Source of the DNA: Bacteroidales bacterium
GTDB taxonomy: Bacteria; Bacteroidota; Bacteroidia; Bacteroidales; ML635J-15
Assembly (NCBI GenBank): GCA_028701945.1
Contig: JAQVPT010000022.1
Location: 1 to 20,764, forward strand
Length of the DNA: 20,764 bases
Direction: 5' to 3'
How positions within the stretch are numbered: position 1 is the first letter of the stretch; each line of letters starts with the position of its first letter. The position numbers and the translations under genes are program-made. A model generated the notes under the pieces. That model worked only from the letters and a program-made list of their open reading frames with translations. It ran no database searches and was not told where the DNA came from. This document shows, piece after piece, positions 7,632 to 15,293 of this stretch.

Positions 7632-8990
7632 TTAATTTTTAATTGTATTTATATTTCCTGTCAATTTTTTAAGTTCTAAATCGGCTTTCAAAAAGTTTAT
7701 TACAGCCGTTAAATAATTTTGCTGGGCTTCGCGGAGTGCGTTATCAGCCATAAGAATATCAGTTAGGTTGGCAGTTCCTTCTTTTTGTTGTAAAACCATT
7801 TCGTTATAAACTGTGCTTGCCAACTCTATTTGTTTTAGACTGTTTTCGATAGTTTGCTGATTTACCAACCTCTGCCGTTTAACATTTTCAATCATCATTT
7901 GGTTTTGTTCTGTAACCAAATCAATTTGCATCTCGTTATTTTCAATTTGTAGCCTTTTTTGATTGATTTTTCTTTTTGTTACCGTTCCATTAAAAAGTGG
8001 AACCGACAATTGCAATCCAACAAAACTTATGGGATAAAAATTTAGAAATTCGTTGGGTTTCTCATCGTAACCAAAACCCGTTTGTCCATAACTTCCAAAT
8101 AACGAAACACTTGGTAAGCGTGATTTTTTCAAAGTACCTAATTCACTCAACAAAAGTTTGTTTTGAGAAAAGGTAATTTCTATATCAACAGGAATTAAAT
8201 TCGGATATTCTAAAATAGATTTATTCCTAATTTCAGTTTCAATTTTAATATCTTGCTGAAAAGGCATCCCCATCAAAAACTTTAAGGCATTCATTACCTG
8301 TTCAATATTATTGACTAATAATTCTCGCTGCGTAAGAAGTTGTTCGTTTTGCAGTTCTATTTTCAAAACATCGCTTTTCTTTATCATTTGCTGAGAATGT
8401 AATAATTGAATGTTTTTCAAAAGTTTACCAGTATTCACCAAATTACTATCTATAAAGATTTTTTGGTTCAACATAATCTGAGCGTTGTAATAGAGATTCG
8501 ATATTTCGAAAAACACTTGCTCCTCAGTTTTTTTATACTGAAGATTGTTTAGTTCTGATGCGATTTTTGTAGCCTCAATTGCTCCATATACTTGCGAATT
8601 GTATATCGGCATTGCAATTTGAATATTTGCACTCATATTATGAGGGACACCCATTTGCACTTCTTTATACATTCCTTGAGGACCGCCAAAAGCAACTTGT
8701 GGCATTAGTTGATAAGGCAACTCAGCAAAATACTTGTAATCGGCATTTAGATTTACTTTGGGAATTAAGTTGGCTTTAGCCTCCTTTTGTCTTTCTGCTC
8801 CAATTTCCATATTATTTCTACTGATTTGCAGGTTTTTATTGTGCAACTGAGCCGTGTCAATGCATTGCTGCAATGACCAGTCTTGTGCAGAGCCAGTATA
8901 AAAAACTGTTACGCCAGCCATCAATAAGAATGTTTTCTTTAATTGGTGAACATTCACTAACCTAAAAGGTGAAAATTTTTTATCTTTCAT
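7632..8990 (-). CDS. TolC-family outer-membrane efflux protein
   Basis: The outer-membrane channel of the tripartite pump, 452 residues. Two outer-membrane efflux repeats are visible: the first begins DWSLQQCIDTAQLHNKNLQISRNN (about 37-60), and the second covers the C-terminal half, with an ANLTDILMADNALREAQQNYLTAVINFLKA-type ending. The long alpha-helical segments are as expected for the tunnel. The signal peptide runs to about residue 36 (KKTFLLMAGVTVFYTGSAQ), but a 19-residue polar stretch precedes it. That stretch is unusually long, and an in-frame GTG at codon 12 would give a more typical signal peptide beginning NVHQLKKTFLL. The first codons overlap a predicted repressor site (8945-8961). 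The ATG sits 1 nt after the stop of the upstream small gene, suggesting translational coupling. Confidence 0.92.
   Translation of the reverse strand: MKDKKFSPFRLVNVHQLKKTFLLMAGVTVFYTGSAQDWSLQQCIDTAQLHNKNLQISRNNMEIGAERQKEAKANLIPKVNLNADYKYFAELPYQLMPQVAFGGPQGMYKEVQMGVPHNMSANIQIAMPIYNSQVYGAIEATKIASELNNLQYKKTEEQVFFEISNLYYNAQIMLNQKIFIDSNLVNTGKLLKNIQLLHSQQMIKKSDVLKIELQNEQLLTQRELLVNNIEQVMNALKFLMGMPFQQDIKIETEIRNKSILEYPNLIPVDIEITFSQNKLLLSELGTLKKSRLPSVSLFGSYGQTGFGYDEKPNEFLNFYPISFVGLQLSVPLFNGTVTKRKINQKRLQIENNEMQIDLVTEQNQMMIENVKRQRLVNQQTIENSLKQIELASTVYNEMVLQQKEGTANLTDILMADNALREAQQNYLTAVINFLKADLELKKLTGNINTIKN
8945..8961. promoter_or_regulatory. Third copy of predicted TetR operator, inside tolC-like gene
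   Basis: On the minus strand this reads GTTAGTGA-ATG-TTCACC, matching the GTTAGTGA-N3-TTCAC sequence found at 9900-9916 and 9260-9276. It covers codons 10-16 of the tolC-like gene. A repressor bound here could block elongation (a roadblock), or the site may mark an internal promoter or a misassigned start. Confidence 0.6.
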
Positions 8991-8991
8991 T

Positions 8992-9252
8992 CTATCTCAA
9001 TGTTTTTATTGTTTGTACTTTAAGTATTTTACCAATCAGGATTGCAAGTCCTGCTTCGGCACTAAACATTAGCCTCGGGAGAATCGCATCAGCTTTTCTC
9101 AACTGCTTGTAGAGTCTATTTTGTTTTACCTGTAATTCGTCTGCCATATTATAAATTGTAAATTCTTCTAAATCTAAATTCATGATTCTTTTGGCTCCTT
9201 GGTTTGTCCTTGATTTTTTTTGCATTATTACTATTTTTATTATTACAACCAT
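8992..9252 (-). CDS. Small protein of unknown function in efflux operon
   Basis: An 86-residue reading frame between the TetR gene and the tolC-like gene; I do not recognise it. The most convincing part is the C-terminal two thirds: EEFTIYNMADELQVKQNRLYKQLRKADAI looks like one or two amphipathic helices, loosely like a helix-turn-helix, followed by a more hydrophobic AGLAILIGKIL and a basic tail. The first nine codons come from a TAATAATA-like stretch and look non-coding, so the true start may be the ATG at 9225 (residue 10) or at 9183 (residue 24), the latter with a GGAG about 11 nt upstream. Its stop is 1 nt before the tolC-like ATG. A predicted operator lies just upstream of the longest start. 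It could be an accessory pump or regulatory protein, or a translated leader. Confidence 0.5.
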   Translation of the reverse strand: MVVIIKIVIMQKKSRTNQGAKRIMNLDLEEFTIYNMADELQVKQNRLYKQLRKADAILPRLMFSAEAGLAILIGKILKVQTIKTLR

Positions 9253-9259
9253 ATATGTA

Positions 9260-9276
9260 AGTGAATGTTCACTAAC
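9260..9276. promoter_or_regulatory. Predicted TetR operator upstream of efflux genes
   Basis: Minus-strand GTTAGTGA-ACA-TTCACT, containing the inverted repeat AGTGA-N4-TCACT. It lies in the 41-nt gap between the tetR stop and the small gene, just downstream of a -10-like TATAAT, so a bound repressor would cover the transcription start. The same sequence is found at the tetR promoter and inside the tolC-like gene. Confidence 0.7.
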
Positions 9277-9280
9277 TTAC

Positions 9281-9308
9281 ATTATAAAAAAAATTATTTT
9301 GTTATCAA
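9281..9308 (-). promoter_or_regulatory. Possible promoter for the efflux genes
   Basis: On the minus strand TTGATA (9303-9308) and TATAAT (9281-9286) are separated by 16 nt, ending 4 nt before the predicted operator. This resembles a general sigma70 promoter rather than the Bacteroidota TTTG/TAnnTTTG type, and the DNA is AT-rich, so chance is possible. The adjacent operator is the main support. Confidence 0.4.
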
Positions 9309-9881
9309 TATGTTTATTGAACTTGATAGCTCGCTACCCTTTTCAGTAAGATTGAACTCGTGGTTCGACATTTGCCATTGTTTCACAAATAATCTAAGTG
9401 CTCCCATAACGACAACTGCTAAATGTTCGGCTTCCACATCAGCTCTGAGTTCTCCTTTTTCTTGTCCTGTTTTAATTATAGAGGTCAGCGTATCAAAGCT
9501 ATTTTTCATTATTTCAGAAACTTTGTTCATCAAAATTATTTCATTTCTAAAAAGCTCTTCCGAAAAAATAACAGCAACTAATGAAGGCGATGCTGTAAAT
9601 ATTTTAAACTGATTGAATAGCAAATTATTAATTTTAGAAATGGCGTCTCTTTCAGTATTTAACTCTGCCTTAAATAATTTTTCGATATTATATTTAAAGA
9701 AATTTAAAATCGACACTAAAATTTCAGTCTTATTTTCGTAGTGCCTATAAATTGCCGATTCGGAAAACCCAATTCTTTTTGCTAGATTTTTAATTGTAAG
9801 TCCTTGAATTCCTTTTTCTGAAATTAGTTCAAGTGAAACTTCAATTATTTCTTTTTGTCTATCGGATAATTCTTCAGTCAT
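9294..9881 (-). CDS. TetR/AcrR-family repressor, likely of the efflux operon
   Basis: A full-length TetR-family protein (195 residues). The DNA-binding domain is at about 8-55: RQKEIIEVSLELISEKGIQGLTIKNLAKRIGFSESAIYRHYENKTEIL, with the typical SAIYRHYENKTEIL end. The rest is all-helical and forms the ligand pocket and dimer interface. Such proteins repress efflux genes until a small lipophilic ligand binds. The gene is the first of the minus-strand efflux cluster. Its own promoter overlaps an AGTGA-N4-TCACT palindrome (9903-9916) that recurs in front of the next gene and inside the tolC-like gene. Autoregulation plus pump repression is therefore the likely scheme. The ligand cannot be deduced. 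Confidence 0.92.
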   Translation of the reverse strand: MTEELSDRQKEIIEVSLELISEKGIQGLTIKNLAKRIGFSESAIYRHYENKTEILVSILNFFKYNIEKLFKAELNTERDAISKINNLLFNQFKIFTASPSLVAVIFSEELFRNEIILMNKVSEIMKNSFDTLTSIIKTGQEKGELRADVEAEHLAVVVMGALRLFVKQWQMSNHEFNLTEKGSELSSSINILITK

Positions 9882-9899
9882 TTTCTATTCTTAAAATAA

Positions 9900-9916
9900 G
9901 TTAGTGAGTATTCACT
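9900..9916. promoter_or_regulatory. Predicted TetR operator at the tetR promoter
   Basis: GTTAGTGA-GTA-TTCACT on the plus strand, with the core palindrome AGTGA-GTAT-TCACT at 9903-9916. It lies 18 nt upstream of the tetR ATG and 3 nt downstream of a TATCTTTG -7 box, so it should cover the transcription start. It is one of three matching sites in the cluster. Confidence 0.75.
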
Positions 9917-9919
9917 CTG

Positions 9920-9952
9920 CAAAGATAAATGAATTATTTTACAAAATGCAAA
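9920..9952 (-). promoter_or_regulatory. Bacteroidota-type promoter of the tetR gene
   Basis: Minus strand: a -33-like TTTG (9949-9952) and an exact -7 box TATCTTTG (9920-9927), matching TAnnTTTG, with 21 nt between them. The start site would fall inside the operator at 9900-9916. A second TTTG at 9942-9945 is too close to serve as the -33 box. Confidence 0.65.
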
Positions 9953-10046
9953 TATTTTTCAATTGTTTTATAAATAAGTGGGGGAAATGTTTTTAATCAT
10001 TCGAAAATATTGATGCCTTCAAATAAATTATCTCTTGGAATCAAAA

Positions 10047-10150
10047 GAAACCGCAGAGTTCGCAAAGGATTTTCGCAAAGAACGCAAAGCTTGTATAAAT
10101 AATTTATTTCCTTGCGTCCTTTGCGTTTTTTCCTTGCGTCCTTGCGGTTT
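10047..10150. repeat. Nested inverted-repeat element, CGCAAAG family, copy 2
   Basis: The left arm (10047-10090) holds AAACCGCAGAG, TTCGCAAAGG, TTCGCAAAG and AACGCAAAG units. The right arm (10110-10150), read in reverse, holds AAACCGCAAGGACGCAAGG followed by ACGCAAAGGACGCAAGG. The AT-rich loop is about 20 nt, so the whole can form one long imperfect hairpin. It lies 40 nt after the stop of the minus-strand peptidase gene and about 130 nt upstream of the tetR promoter. It is the most compact of the three copies. The remaining bases of this 309-nt gap (9953-10046) are plain AT-rich DNA in which I see nothing else. Confidence 0.8.
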
Positions 10151-10190
10151 AAAAAAAAACTAATAATTCACAAAGTGCTGCTAACAACCA

Positions 10191-13124
10191 CTACAACTTT
10201 ATTATTCTCTTTACAATTGATTTGCTATCCGCATTAATTTTAATAATATAAACGCCTTTCTCAAAACCACTTATATCAACAGACAAACTAGAGTTAGTCA
10301 TTTCTTTTTCAAAGACTTGCTTTCCCTGAATGTCATAAACACTTACTAAGCACGTACTAAACTCTGTTGAATTATTCCTAAGATTAATTATATCATTTGC
10401 AGGATTAGGATAAACTATAAAATCCAAATTATCATTTACTCCAACACTATTTATCGCATCTATTTCGACACTAATTTCATCAAGATAAAGATTAAACATT
10501 TGAATATCGCTATAACAATGGAAGCCTAAATAATAAAATCCATCTACAGCCACAGGGAAAGTAACTTCAGTAGTTTCGTACGAACTATTTGTAATAAGCG
10601 GTAAATCTATAAGCATACTTTCCATACTGCCTGAAGTCTGCGAATCACTAATTTTGACTTCAAGTTTCTCGGGCCAAGTAGCATCTTCAATTTTATATGC
10701 AAATTTTAATTTATAAATATACTCATTCTCTAAATATATACATTTTGTTATCAGCCAATCATCTGCGGCATTAAAATCATTGTAATCATATCTAACACAA
10801 CCGGGAGCAATATTACCTCCTGTTGGTAAATAATTCCATGTACGATTGTCGTTATTAACATTTTCGATAACATAAAATTGGTATTCATCAACATTTTCAA
10901 ACTCGCACAAATAAGGAGCATAAGAGCCTGCAATATTATTAACAATCACAGAAATTGTATCATTTTCACGGGTTATATCAGAATCTAAACCCAAATATAC
11001 TTTTATAGTATGCTCTACAAAATCGCTTATATCTGCGTGATTTGCAAATTCAAAAACTTTAAATTCACCAGGCAAGATTTCATCTGTAATTATTTCCGTT
11101 ACAGGCTCGGCATCATTAATTACATAAGAAATAGGAATATCGCTAAGAGTTTGTGAGCATAAATTTCTGATTTTCACTGTAATTATCTCAGAACTTAACT
11201 CGCATGTAGTTATTGGAGTAATTATCGAGCATAATTGTAAGTCAGGATCTGGCAACTCAACAATTGAGATATTATCTAAGACCGCTACCAACATATCTGG
11301 TTGGCTATAACAGTTAATACCCAAATAATAAGATGCGTTTTCACTAACTGTAAAAAGGACTTCTTTAGTTTCGTAATTTGCATTATTAAAATCAACAATA
11401 GAATCTAATAATATTTGCATATTGGAGCTTTCGATGCCATTACCTAACCAAATTTCTATATCTTGATACCAATACATTTCAGTACTTTTGTAATCTAATT
11501 GCAATTTATACAATTTATTTGCCTCTAAATCAAGGCATCGTGAAAACAACCATTCGTCTGCCTGATTAGTATTAGCTGAATAATAAATATTATATGGTGA
11601 AAAACTGCTATATTGCCAAGTATTACCGTCACTGTTTCCATCTTCAATTATCCATCCAAGTTTTTCGGCAGAGTCTTCAAAACCAGTAGAATATGGGATT
11701 TGGACACAAGTAATGTTTTCAATTTCAGTTGTGATCGTGTCATTATAATGGTATGCGTCTTGTGGCAAATCAGAATAAATTTTTATAGAATAGATACCAG
11801 GATTTAAAGAAAAATCGTAAGCAGTACTAAATTCATAAACGAATGACGACAAGGCTGGAATTGTTTCAGTTATTGTTTCACTAATTACTGCCCCGTTATT
11901 TACGGAATAAGAAATTGGAATATTTGTTTGTGGCGTTAAACTATAATTTTCAACAAGCACTTTTATATTAGAGCTTTCGGTAAAAGTTTGAGAGAAAGGC
12001 AATAACATTTGTGAAACTTTAATATCATTTTCTGGTGTTGGCATAATTTTAATTTCAGCATGATTATCTTCAGAATACACAAACTCAACCATTTCATAAA
12101 ACCCATCAGAACCATCACCATAGCCCCAGTTAAAATGGAAATAATCCATACTATCATAACCGTCACAAACCCAAGCGTGTCCTGCTGGAGCCATATCCAT
12201 AAAACCAACATAAAGAACTGGTCTAAGATTATCTATTTCATTTTTAAGAATCTCTATCCACTCACTTGTTGAGTAGTTCGACATATAAATACTCTGCTCA
12301 TTTTGTGAATATGAAAAATAATCTTGAAGTGCAGTGTTCGGTACCGCAGCACCAGAGCTTGACGCAGTATAATCCATTTCTACCGCAACTCCAACATGAT
12401 ACATAAGTGTAGCGACAGCAGTATTTTCAGAACTTACATTATCTGTCATATCATCCCATAAATACTCGGTTTCACCAAAATTTACACTTAACATACCATA
12501 ATTACTTTGATATGAATGCGAACCTGTTCCAAATTGAGGATATTGCCAATAATACATTATTTGAGCCATAGCCGTAGCAACACAACCTGTAACACAATTT
12601 CCGCAGTAACCGTTAATATCTGCAGGACAAAACTGATTAAAATAACACCCTTGTGCCCAGTGCGAAGTTAATAAATAAGAACTTTTTTGGTTATTTACAA
12701 CAAAAGTTCCAGCATCGATGGATTGTCTTTCCCGCAAAGCTTCTTTATTTATGATGTTTAATTTTGACTGCTCAATAATCTTTTGCCCAGCACGCATATA
12801 CCATGCATTTGCATTATCAGAGATATTCTCTAAGTCTAAATCTCCTGTAAAAGAATAAGCTAGCAATGGTCTAACCTCATCAAAAAGTGAGATAGCAACA
12901 AATCCGCCAGTTTCAAAAGTAAATATCGCAATTACATCTGTTTCGGAACTTCTGATAATTTTTGAATTTGTCGGTTCGTAAACTGATTTATAAGGTGTAT
13001 TGGATTTATAAAACTCTATGGCAGTATTTTTCGCACTCTCAATTGATACCGGTTTAGAAAATAAACTTAGCCCAAGGCTTAGCAATATCAGAGTAAAGGC
13101 AGCACAAATAATTGTATTTTTCAT
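10191..13124 (-). CDS. Secreted C10-family (streptopain-like) cysteine peptidase with type IX sorting domain
   Basis: A 977-residue exported protease. The signal peptide is at about 1-23. An Spi/I69-type prodomain follows (about 24-140, with IESAKNTAIEFYKS and FVAISLFDEVRPLLAYS). The C10 domain covers about 150-350. It contains GCVATAMAQIMYYWQYP with catalytic C181, GHAWVCDGYD with H316, and FHFNWGYGDGSDGFY (329-343) with the Asn-Trp-Gly loop. After this come two copies of a module pair: a CARDB-like beta-sandwich (about 366-470 and 626-730) and a MAM/adhesin-like jelly roll (about 473-624 and 738-888). The type A C-terminal sorting domain begins at FIVYPNPANDIINL (902) and ends KSIVKRIIKL, so export by the type IX system to the cell surface or medium is expected. 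It is similar in plan to Porphyromonas PrtT-type peptidases. It is transcribed alone. Confidence 0.93.
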   Translation of the reverse strand: MKNTIICAAFTLILLSLGLSLFSKPVSIESAKNTAIEFYKSNTPYKSVYEPTNSKIIRSSETDVIAIFTFETGGFVAISLFDEVRPLLAYSFTGDLDLENISDNANAWYMRAGQKIIEQSKLNIINKEALRERQSIDAGTFVVNNQKSSYLLTSHWAQGCYFNQFCPADINGYCGNCVTGCVATAMAQIMYYWQYPQFGTGSHSYQSNYGMLSVNFGETEYLWDDMTDNVSSENTAVATLMYHVGVAVEMDYTASSSGAAVPNTALQDYFSYSQNEQSIYMSNYSTSEWIEILKNEIDNLRPVLYVGFMDMAPAGHAWVCDGYDSMDYFHFNWGYGDGSDGFYEMVEFVYSEDNHAEIKIMPTPENDIKVSQMLLPFSQTFTESSNIKVLVENYSLTPQTNIPISYSVNNGAVISETITETIPALSSFVYEFSTAYDFSLNPGIYSIKIYSDLPQDAYHYNDTITTEIENITCVQIPYSTGFEDSAEKLGWIIEDGNSDGNTWQYSSFSPYNIYYSANTNQADEWLFSRCLDLEANKLYKLQLDYKSTEMYWYQDIEIWLGNGIESSNMQILLDSIVDFNNANYETKEVLFTVSENASYYLGINCYSQPDMLVAVLDNISIVELPDPDLQLCSIITPITTCELSSEIITVKIRNLCSQTLSDIPISYVINDAEPVTEIITDEILPGEFKVFEFANHADISDFVEHTIKVYLGLDSDITRENDTISVIVNNIAGSYAPYLCEFENVDEYQFYVIENVNNDNRTWNYLPTGGNIAPGCVRYDYNDFNAADDWLITKCIYLENEYIYKLKFAYKIEDATWPEKLEVKISDSQTSGSMESMLIDLPLITNSSYETTEVTFPVAVDGFYYLGFHCYSDIQMFNLYLDEISVEIDAINSVGVNDNLDFIVYPNPANDIINLRNNSTEFSTCLVSVYDIQGKQVFEKEMTNSSLSVDISGFEKGVYIIKINADSKSIVKRIIKL

Positions 13125-13261
13125 AAATAAAAATTAAGAATAAAATGCAATTTACAAATAAAACTGTTTCGATTATTTGCTAATTTGAGAAAACTGTGTT
13201 TTTTATACATAAGTGTATTTAAAACCGAGTATTGAGAGACTTACATTGTGGTAAAAGAGGT

Positions 13262-13676
13262 AACCGCAAAGACGCAAGGAAAAAAACGCAAAGAAACGCA
13301 AAGGGAAAAGAAACGCAGAGAAAAAAAGAAACCACAAAGAACACAAGGAAAAGCCACAAGGGACACAAAGGAAAAGGGAAAAGGAATGCGAGATAAAAAA
13401 GTTAGGAGTGTGGCGTTTGACAAAGAACGCAGAGAACCGCAAGGAAAAAGACGCAGAGAACCGCGAAGGAAAAGGGAAAAGGAATGCGAGATAAAAAAGT
13501 TGGGAGTGTAGAGTTTGACAAAAAACGCAGAGAACCGCAAAGAACTATAAGTCATCTGTGCAACTTTTTATTCTTACACAGAGAACTACCGAGAAGAAAT
13601 TGCAACTATTCCTTAGCGACCTTTGCGAAAACCTCTGCGTACTTTGCGGTTATTCTTCCGCTTTAACTCTGTGCAA
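13262..13676. repeat. Extended CGCAAAG-family repeat region, copy 3
   Basis: This fills the 555-nt gap between the peptidase and the RemB-like genes. The left arm (13262-13545) is a long run of degenerate purine-rich units such as AACCGCAAAGACGCAAGG, AACGCAAAG, ACACAAGG and CGCAGAGAACCGCAAGG. The right arm (13611-13652) reads in reverse as AACCGCAAAGTACGCAGAGG and CGCAAAGG. Between and beside them lie CTCTGTG/CACAGAG units (about 13576-13583 and 13664-13676) like those of copy 1. It ends only 4 nt from the stop of the RemB-like gene. A lysine/arginine-rich open frame through it is a by-product of the repeat. The rest of the gap (13125-13261) is AT-rich peptidase upstream sequence without a clear promoter. 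Confidence 0.8.
13370..13540. repeat. 73-bp direct duplication inside repeat copy 3
   Basis: Bases 13370-13442 and 13468-13540 are two copies of a 73-bp segment with 4 differences and a period of 98 bp. The segment starts GGAAAAGGGAAAAGGAATGC and ends GAGAACCGCAA. It includes a non-repeat-like stretch around GAGATAAAAAAGTT and GTTTGACAAA. This points to a recent tandem duplication within the older degenerate repeat. Confidence 0.9.
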
Positions 13677-13679
13677 TCT

Positions 13680-15293
13680 TTAATACAAAACTTCTCTTTT
13701 TACGAAATTAGATTTAACTCCGAAGCAAACAATATTTTGAAAAGTACCTTCTCCTATTTCAGGATTTGAATAACGCATCAATAATCCAAGATTTATAGAC
13801 AAGTTTTTATTTTCTTTTAGGATGAATCCAACATCTAATTTAGCAGTAATCATTTCTGTTCTTATTCCTTGCAAAACTGTATTTCCATAAGAATTTACAA
13901 TATATGGATATCCCTGATTTCCGTCCATTGTTGGTTTATATATATCCTGTCCAAAATGCGTATTAGTCGAATCTGCTCCAACAATTGCATACATTAATTT
14001 TGCATCTATAATAAATCTTTTACCGAGATATGAGATGCCACTCACAGACTCAACAAAATTTGCTCCAAGCGGATGTGCTAATGCCTGTGCACTATGAGAA
14101 TAATTCTGTTTTGAGATGGAATGAGAATAAATATAAGGACGAGCAATATTAAACTCTGTAAAAACATCTAAATTCTTAATTTTAAAGATGTCATAGGACT
14201 TAAAACCAAACTGTGCTGCCCATTTATTTGCAAACCAACCATATTCGCCAGTATAATCAGGATTAGTATTATGTCTGATGTCATTAATTAACTGTCCAAC
14301 AATGACATCGTCTAAAACAAATTGACCATAAAGTGCATTTCGGTCGTTAATTATAAATTTCATATTAGTTCCAAATACAGCATTATCTTCAGAGCCAAGA
14401 GAAAACTCAACTGGGCGGAAGAAAATGATTGGGTTTAGATATTCAAAATCAAAAAAATCATCTTTTACAGTAATAATCGCCTCAAAAAGTCCAAGATTAA
14501 ACCGCTTTCCGATTTTCCAATCTAAGTAATGAACAACATCAAACTTGTTTTGAGAAAAATAGCTTAATTCATCAATCACAGAAGTAGATTTTGTAAATGA
14601 TTTATGCACAGCCCAAACGCAAGAATATTTTATTGATAAAAAGGATGTTTCTAGTTTAAAATATGGATAGTTTGAAGCAAAATCAGATAACAAAAATGAC
14701 CTGTAACCATCACCATAAAAAAGTCTGCTATTAGCAAGTTCTAATGTTAAAAAATCATACGGAGCATAAGTAATACGAACATCATTTTCGATAAGTAAAT
14801 CGCTTCTATTCGGAACTGGTCGCCCAAGATTATTATAAACAGGAAAACTATATCTTTTGTTAATTTGATAATCTGGCAATTCCAAAATCCAAGCAGATAA
14901 CTGATAACTCACACCAAACTTTTCACCAAAGGAATAGTCAAACAATCCTCCAAAATGAATATTGTAACGATAATAGAAATCATTTTTATCATCAAACTCA
15001 AACAAGTTAAAAACTTCGTAAACTGGCAATGCGTAAAATGATGCAGGACTTTTATCCAGCTTACCTTTCCATCCATAATATAAAAAGCTCTTTTCATATT
15101 GAGTAGAATCAACACATACTTCTTTATGGTCGGTAAAATAATAAGGTTTAATTGCGGAATGTTCTTTTTTATCTATGGACAGCGAAGATTTTTCAATATC
15201 ACGAATAAAATAAGGGTCTCGCACAGGAATATTCTGAGAAAACACTGATGTTGCAAGTGTCAGAAAAACAATATGTGCAATAATCTTTTTCAT
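13680..15293 (-). CDS. RemB/Wzi-like outer-membrane protein, paralog 1
   Basis: A 537-residue exported protein with a signal peptide at about 1-20 (MKKIIAHIVFLTLATSVFSQ). The remainder is rich in alternating aromatic and polar residues, as in outer-membrane beta-barrels. The motif LFYGDGYRSFLLSDFASNYPYFKL (191-214) is shared with the next gene upstream (IGDGYRSMILSDHAAPMMYFK). A second shared block is QALAHPLGANFVESV, matching QALAHPAGAHITEFV. This pattern recalls RemB-like gliding-motility proteins and Wzi-like capsule-assembly barrels of Bacteroidota, but I cannot separate these two families by eye. Its ATG immediately follows the stop of the paralog, so both are probably one transcript. 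A nested repeat element follows 4 nt after its stop. Confidence 0.6.
   Translation of the reverse strand: MKKIIAHIVFLTLATSVFSQNIPVRDPYFIRDIEKSSLSIDKKEHSAIKPYYFTDHKEVCVDSTQYEKSFLYYGWKGKLDKSPASFYALPVYEVFNLFEFDDKNDFYYRYNIHFGGLFDYSFGEKFGVSYQLSAWILELPDYQINKRYSFPVYNNLGRPVPNRSDLLIENDVRITYAPYDFLTLELANSRLFYGDGYRSFLLSDFASNYPYFKLETSFLSIKYSCVWAVHKSFTKSTSVIDELSYFSQNKFDVVHYLDWKIGKRFNLGLFEAIITVKDDFFDFEYLNPIIFFRPVEFSLGSEDNAVFGTNMKFIINDRNALYGQFVLDDVIVGQLINDIRHNTNPDYTGEYGWFANKWAAQFGFKSYDIFKIKNLDVFTEFNIARPYIYSHSISKQNYSHSAQALAHPLGANFVESVSGISYLGKRFIIDAKLMYAIVGADSTNTHFGQDIYKPTMDGNQGYPYIVNSYGNTVLQGIRTEMITAKLDVGFILKENKNLSINLGLLMRYSNPEIGEGTFQNIVCFGVKSNFVKREVLY

Noticed and set aside
10751..10945. Minus-strand 64-residue frame and other short frames within the peptidase gene
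   Set aside because: They are alternate-frame shadows inside a gene with strong domain evidence.
13248..13511. Lysine/arginine-rich 87-residue open frame (and opposite-strand frames of 79-104 residues)
   Set aside because: It lies wholly in the CGCAAAG repeat region; its composition simply reads out the purine-rich repeat units and the 73-bp duplication.
13262..13545. CRISPR-like appearance of repeated CGCAAAG units
   Set aside because: Units are short, degenerate and irregularly spaced, with no fixed-length unique spacers and no cas genes nearby.
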